Part shown: one piece after another, positions 5,233 through 8,443 of the stretch
Layout: every line of letters begins with the position of its first letter
How positions within the stretch are numbered: the first letter of the stretch is position 1
DNA from: Actinomycetes bacterium
GTDB lineage: Bacteria; Actinomycetota; Thermoleophilia; RBG-16-64-13
Assembly (NCBI GenBank): GCA_021815245.1
Contig: JAKAHF010000066.1
Span: 1-8,443, forward strand
Length of the DNA stretch: 8,443 bases
Direction: 5' to 3'
Position numbers and translations under genes: made by a program
The notes under the pieces: generated by a model
The model's input: the letters and a program-made list of their open reading frames with translations, nothing else
What the model was told of the DNA's origin: nothing
Database searches by the model: none

Positions 5233-5283
5233 ACCCCCTTGTGTCAAAGGCCCCGGTCACTCTCACCGCTGAGTGCCGGGGCC
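5233..5283 (-). promoter_or_regulatory. Leader module A: hairpin plus ribosome binding box before the lysis cassette
   Basis: On the minus strand a hairpin GGCCCCGG/CCGGGGCC (5283-5276 with 5256-5249), with an inner CACTC/GAGTG stem and one bulged base, is followed by CACAAGGGGGT (5243-5233). That box holds the Shine-Dalgarno of the TTG start at 5227. The same 11-base box and 7-base arm core, 6 bases apart, occur in module B at 5895-5940. It may be a terminator with read-through, an RNA processing site or a translation control element. Confidence 0.6.
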
Positions 5284-5311
5284 GCTTTGCGACTGTGGAT
5301 GTAGCGATCGC

Positions 5312-5890
5312 TTACGGCGTGATGCCGCAGCTCGCGAGGAACGAAGTCATCTCGGCCCGGCTAAGCCACACCAGCAAAGTGTTCGGCGTGGCCCGCCCGG
5401 TGTAGTAGGGGCTCCAGTAGGCCCGGGCCATGTTCTCGGCGAAGCACTCCCAGGGGTTGTACTTGGCAAGGTCTCCCCTGGTCGACCAGGTCCACTGCTC
5501 GTCCGTGTAGCCGCGGCTGCGGAGCAGGTCGAGCCACTTACCATCTAGGTGACGCCCGGAGTTGTCGGCCGCGAGCTGCACCTCGTGGGCGAACTCGTGG
5601 GCCACCTGGTAGGTGAACGCAGGGAACGACCGGCCGCCGTCGCACTCGATGTATCCCGCCCACGCATGGCCGGCCATGGCCGGCGGCGTCGAGATCCTGA
5701 CGTAGAAGGCCGGGTAGACCGACTCCACAAACGCGAGCAGACCTGGCTTGTAGGTCACGACCTGGCGGGACATCTCACGGTGCTGCGCGTCGCTTCCTTG
5801 GAAGGTCACGGCCTGTGCCGGCAGCGCGATCGCGAGCATAAGGATGATGGCGAGAACGACCGCGAACGCGGTACGCTTGAGCGTACTCAT
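5312..5890 (-). CDS. Secreted zinc metalloprotease-like protein (HEFAH motif)
   Basis: The 192-residue product starts at the ATG at 5890, five bases after AAGGGGG (5896-5902); an in-frame GTG at 5911 lies upstream of that site and is rejected. Residues 1-27 form a signal peptide (LKRTAFAVVLAIILMLAIALPAQA in outline) with an AQA cleavage site. The mature domain carries VAHEFAHEVQ, a zincin HExxH motif with His98, Glu99 and His102. About 50 residues later NPWECFAENMARAY has Glu152, a good third zinc ligand as in gluzincins. Cys83 and Cys149 could form a disulphide. Overall it looks like a compact extracellular metallopeptidase. It stands between the tail fibre and the lysis cassette with its own leader. 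It may cut host surface protein to aid exit or entry. Substrate and activity are inference. Confidence 0.75.
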   Translation of the reverse strand: MSTLKRTAFAVVLAIILMLAIALPAQAVTFQGSDAQHREMSRQVVTYKPGLLAFVESVYPAFYVRISTPPAMAGHAWAGYIECDGGRSFPAFTYQVAHEFAHEVQLAADNSGRHLDGKWLDLLRSRGYTDEQWTWSTRGDLAKYNPWECFAENMARAYWSPYYTGRATPNTLLVWLSRAEMTSFLASCGITP

Positions 5891-5894
5891 GGGG

Positions 5895-5940
5895 ACCCCC
5901 TTGTGAGTCACGCCCCGGGCTGTTGGCGCAGCGCCGGGGC
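5895..5940 (-). promoter_or_regulatory. Leader module B: hairpin plus ribosome binding box before the metalloprotease gene
   Basis: On the minus strand GCCCCGG (5940-5934) pairs with CCGGGGC (5918-5912). Two more pairs inside follow a bulged base. After 6 bases comes CACAAGGGGGT (5905-5895), the ribosome binding box of the ATG at 5890. Box, spacer length and arm core are the same as in module A. Read on the plus strand the hairpin is followed by a pyrimidine-rich ACCTTTCTTCT, so it could also stop antisense transcription. Confidence 0.6.
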
Positions 5941-5982
5941 ACCTTTCTTCTAGCTTAAATCAGGTCGGGCTGATGGCCGGAA

Positions 5983-7770
5983 TTAGGAAAGCGTCACGCC
6001 TTTGGTCCCGCAGATCCCGCGCAGGTAGCGCCGAGCCTTTTGGGTGTTGACAGCGCCGATCCTCTTGTTGAAGCGCATGTCTGCGCAGATGGTCATGGCA
6101 TCGACGATGTTGGCCACAGCCGAGCCGCCCGTAGCTCCCAGACAGCACCGAGCGGTACCTGCCGGGTCGGGATTCGCAAGCGTGACACTGGCGCCGGTCG
6201 CGAGGTTCGTCAGCGTGAGCGTGTCGCCGTCTGATTCGAGCGCGAGCACGAGATGGGCGCCCCCGTCGATCGCGAGGTCCGCCGAGGTCGTCTCCGCCCC
6301 GCCGGCCTTAGCCGCGATCATCACCTTGTTTGCGCCGTTGTAGGCCACCCGGATGTACTGGTCGGCCGCTCCGGTCGCCGCCATGCTCCAGATGCTCCCC
6401 ACCGTGCCGTTGAACTTGCCCGCCATGAGCTTCGCGAAGGGCGCGTTCATGGCCTGCGCAACGTCGTTCCCGGCCAGCGCATAGTCATCGGTCGCGAACA
6501 GCAGGCCGGCGCCAACGAGCGCCGGGTCGGACGCTTCGGCCGCCGTAGTCGCACCTCGGTGGAAGCTGAACTGGCTGGTCTCGTAGCTAGTCGCTTCACT
6601 GCCCTCTTCGAGCTGCAATCCCCAGACGTAGAGCCCCGATATGCCGTCGCCGTTGTACGCCCAAGTGGGCGACGTATCGGCAAGGAAGACAGCGACGTTC
6701 GGGTTCGAGGCGCCTGCGCCGACCGACCCGGAGATGCTTATGCGCCACCAGTTCGCGTTGACGGCCTCAATCGTCGCGACATAGCCGGCAGAGACTCCAG
6801 AAGTCGCGCCTGCGTCATGCAGATGGTAGTAGGCGATCTTGTTGACGCCGGCCTTGGTTGCAATGACCAGAGCGACGTGAGTGCGGGTGTCCGGGCGCAC
6901 GTAAGACGATGCAACCACAGTTGTGTCGTCGGCGATGAGACTGTTCGCTATCACCTGATTGGCGGTATGCGTGTTCGCCGCCGTTGAATCTTCCACCAGC
7001 TTGTCGGCATCCTGTGCCCCAGTAAGCGGGTTGGCCACGGCATCGGGAGTGATGCTCGCGCGGGTCTTCGTCCACACCGCGTTCGAAAGCTCCTCCGTCC
7101 GCCACAGCAGGTTCTTGCCCGTGTACTTGAGGTTGCGGATGCGCTGGAGGTCGGTGGTCTTCTCGTATTCGAGCGGAGTCACGCCCTCGTTTAGCATGGC
7201 GCCGAAGAGGTAGACCCCGGAAGCGTTGTCGCCGTCGTAGGTGTAGTCGTTGTCCGCCTCTGCCATGAAGACGTTGTAGTACGCCGGATTGGTCATAGTC
7301 GCGGTGATCCAGCAGCGGTACCAACCTCCCCCCAGCGAGACGATGTTCCGGCTGGCCCCCCCGGTCGTGCTGCCGACCACTCCGTTCGCGAGGTCGAAGT
7401 AGGCTCCGCGAACGTCCGGATTCATGAACAAGTAGAGCCAGGACCGGCCGGCCGCCTTGGCGTAGACCGAGAAGGTGTACACCCCCGAGGGCAACAACTG
7501 ACTACCGGACACGTAGTGGCTGTTACCGGCGGTGTTGTCCTCAACTAGAAGGTCAGCCGTCACGGCGCCATTGACGGGGTTGGCGATCGCGTTGACCACC
7601 GAACCCGAACCGAAAGCCCTCGTGCGAGTCTTCGTCCACGACGAGGCATCGAAGGTCTCCGATTGCGGGAGCAGGTTCCGCCCAAGCACCGGCGCATGCA
7701 GAGCGACGAGCCCAGCCTTCGAGAACGCTTGCCGCTGGGCCGGGTAGAACGTGCTTCTACGAATAGGCAT
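5983..7770 (-). CDS. Phage tail fibre/spike-like protein with tandem carbohydrate-binding-like modules
   Basis: A 595-residue protein starts at the ATG at 7770 after AAGGAGGG (7774-7781). The first 30 residues (RRSTFYPAQRQAFSKAG) resemble an attachment segment. Two related modules follow. Module 1 (about 31-206) begins RNLLPQSETFDASSWTKTR and module 2 (about 219-398) begins KNLLWRTEELSNAVWTKTR. Each contains NP--GA--AD-LVED-TA, SVYAK- or SYVRP-type strands, a W-Y/W-R core with aromatic strands, a YDGD/YNGDG loop, and an ending of the type LEYEKTTD or TSYETSQ. This is a common jelly-roll-like module in phage tail fibres and spikes. The C-terminal part (about 405-560) looks like a LamG/concanavalin-type sandwich (FNGTVGSIWSMA, YIRVAYNG, LVLALESDGDTLTLTNLATG). 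It most likely binds cell-surface sugar during adsorption. No enzymatic residues or chaperone domain were recognised. Confidence 0.82.
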   Translation of the reverse strand: MPIRRSTFYPAQRQAFSKAGLVALHAPVLGRNLLPQSETFDASSWTKTRTRAFGSGSVVNAIANPVNGAVTADLLVEDNTAGNSHYVSGSQLLPSGVYTFSVYAKAAGRSWLYLFMNPDVRGAYFDLANGVVGSTTGGASRNIVSLGGGWYRCWITATMTNPAYYNVFMAEADNDYTYDGDNASGVYLFGAMLNEGVTPLEYEKTTDLQRIRNLKYTGKNLLWRTEELSNAVWTKTRASITPDAVANPLTGAQDADKLVEDSTAANTHTANQVIANSLIADDTTVVASSYVRPDTRTHVALVIATKAGVNKIAYYHLHDAGATSGVSAGYVATIEAVNANWWRISISGSVGAGASNPNVAVFLADTSPTWAYNGDGISGLYVWGLQLEEGSEATSYETSQFSFHRGATTAAEASDPALVGAGLLFATDDYALAGNDVAQAMNAPFAKLMAGKFNGTVGSIWSMAATGAADQYIRVAYNGANKVMIAAKAGGAETTSADLAIDGGAHLVLALESDGDTLTLTNLATGASVTLANPDPAGTARCCLGATGGSAVANIVDAMTICADMRFNKRIGAVNTQKARRYLRGICGTKGVTLS

Positions 7771-7779
7771 GATCCCTCC

Positions 7780-8172
7780 TTAGAAGCACAGGTACGTGAT
7801 GTCATCACCCGCGTTGTCGCAGATCATCCAGAGCAGATTGAGGTTCTGGATGGGCAACCAGCCGGTGTCGGCGCCGGGCGCGAGCTCGAGGCCCGTGGTG
7901 GTATCGGTGGTTCCGTCGGGTTTGGTCACTGCGTTCGATCTACCCAGATACACGTTGCCCACGTTGGAGACGCAGGCGACGATACGGGCCATCTTGCAGG
8001 CGAGGGTGGGGAGCTGGACGGCAGCGGCCGAGCCCTGGCGCTCGCCGTGGCCAGCGATGGCCGGGAACGGGTACTCGCGCATATAGTCGCCCATGATGGA
8101 CTCGTCGCCCTCGAAGTCAGCGAGGCCCTTGGGGAGACCCTCCGCCCCCACGGGCACAGTCTGATCAGCCAT
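7780..8172 (-). CDS. Small phage structural protein
   Basis: A 130-residue protein starts at the ATG at 8172, with AGGAG at 8179-8183. There is no signal peptide or membrane helix. The N-terminal third is acidic (DFEGDESIMGDYMREYPF). The C-terminal half is beta-rich and Gly/Asn-rich: NVYLGRSNAV, GLELAPGADTGWLPI, NLNLLWMICDNAGDDITYLCF. This strand order resembles small beta-sandwich virion proteins often found near tail genes. It lies between the tail-tip protein and the fibre gene, nine bases before the latter, so it probably takes part in the tail tip or fibre attachment. Capsid decoration or a fibre connector are alternatives. No specific family is recognised. Confidence 0.7.
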   Translation of the reverse strand: MADQTVPVGAEGLPKGLADFEGDESIMGDYMREYPFPAIAGHGERQGSAAAVQLPTLACKMARIVACVSNVGNVYLGRSNAVTKPDGTTDTTTGLELAPGADTGWLPIQNLNLLWMICDNAGDDITYLCF

Positions 8173-8196
8173 GCTCTTCTCCTTGCTGGTGGTGTG

Positions 8197-8443
8197 TTAT
8201 CTGGTACGGAATACAGCCGCCACCTTGCGAGCTGTGGCGGCCAGGCGAGCGGGTAGCGACTTCACGCGATCGCCGACAACTAGGGTCGCCGGCGCCGATC
8301 GGTTGTCCCGGGTGATCTCGAGGATCCGGACCGTCTCGTCGATGATGTCGTCGGGATCCTCATCCCAGTACATCCGGACGGTATCGCCGGGGCTCATGAG
8401 CGCGGCCGCTTCGTCGGTGCAGGTCGGGCGCCAGCTATCGGCC
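8197..8443 (-). CDS. C-terminus of tail-associated (tail-tip/endopeptidase-type) protein, truncated by window edge
   Basis: The frame is open from the right edge to the TAA at 8199-8197 (81 full codons). An internal ATG at 8397 has no ribosome binding site, so I treat the gene as running in from the right. The visible part has SPGDTVRMYWDEDPDDIIDETVRILEITRDNRSAPATLVVGDR. This is the pattern seen at the end of many siphovirus tail-associated proteins (a GDxVRV strand, an ARVLEI-x-RD strand, then a VTLGNR-like strand). A basic helix RLAATARKVAAVF closes the protein. Such proteins form the tail tip below the baseplate and often carry an endopeptidase domain further upstream, which is not visible here. 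Confidence 0.68.
   Translation of the reverse strand, partial: ADSWRPTCTDEAAALMSPGDTVRMYWDEDPDDIIDETVRILEITRDNRSAPATLVVGDRVKSLPARLAATARKVAAVFRTR

Noticed and set aside
5065..5247. Alternative minus-strand frame starting with TTG at 5247
   Set aside because: It lies in a different frame from the 5227 start, does not couple to the next gene and has no Shine-Dalgarno.
6253..6987. Plus-strand frame of 244 codons opposite the tail fibre
   Set aside because: Arg/Val/Gly-rich antisense shadow of a strongly supported fibre gene.
7663..8256. Plus-strand frame of 197 codons across the fibre start and the small structural gene
   Set aside because: It spans two real minus-strand genes and their ribosome binding sites; composition is that of an antisense shadow.
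8395..8397. ATG as the true start of a 66-residue gene at the right edge
   Set aside because: No ribosome binding site upstream and the frame stays open to the window edge; the sequence fits the C-terminus of a larger tail protein.
1..8443. CRISPR array, insertion sequence or integrase
   Set aside because: No regularly spaced direct repeats, no transposase or recombinase motifs, and no paired terminal repeats were seen.

Overview
The window is GC-rich and most like a high-GC bacterial genome, possibly an actinobacterium. That rests on GC-rich third codon positions, strong Shine-Dalgarno sites, frequent GTG/TTG starts and a tRNA without an encoded CCA. The host assignment is inference. The right two thirds are the late end of a tailed-phage or prophage genome read on the minus strand. 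The left third looks chromosomal or accessory and is read mainly on the plus strand.

Left part (1-2516): a truncated minus-strand gene for a small membrane-anchored protein (1-105) faces a plus-strand lipoprotein gene (344-916) across a divergent promoter region. That region holds a promoter candidate and an 8-bp inverted repeat placed like an operator. Next come two overlapping plus-strand genes: a 266-residue partner protein (1196-1996) and a PIN-domain ribonuclease (1983-2516). They are translationally coupled and look like a non-canonical toxin-antitoxin pair.

Middle (2517-2815): a convergent terminator-like hairpin, a minus-strand tRNA with anticodon CAT and several initiator features, and three consecutive stem-loops. 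This is where host-type and phage-type genes meet. No integrase and no second attachment site are visible, so the exact border is unknown and the tRNA could belong to either side.

Right part (2816-8443, all minus strand, described in transcription order): the C-terminus of a tail-associated protein (8443-8197), a small structural protein (8172-7780), a 595-residue tail fibre or spike with two tandem carbohydrate-binding-like modules and a lectin-like C-terminus (7770-5983), and a secreted HEFAH zinc metalloprotease (5890-5312). Then comes a tightly coupled lysis cassette of six genes: a 60-residue membrane peptide, a membrane/coiled-coil/cysteine protein, an Amidase_2 endolysin, a secreted lysozyme-like enzyme, a 63-residue cysteine-rich protein and a multi-pass holin candidate. 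Each gene in the cassette overlaps the next, mostly by GTGA, TGATG or TTGA junctions. A repeated leader (hairpin, 6-nt spacer, then an 11-base Shine-Dalgarno box) precedes both the metalloprotease and the first gene of the cassette.

Together the right part encodes adsorption and host exit: tail tip and fibre for binding, holin-like proteins to open the membrane, two wall-cutting enzymes, and a protease that may act on surface protein.
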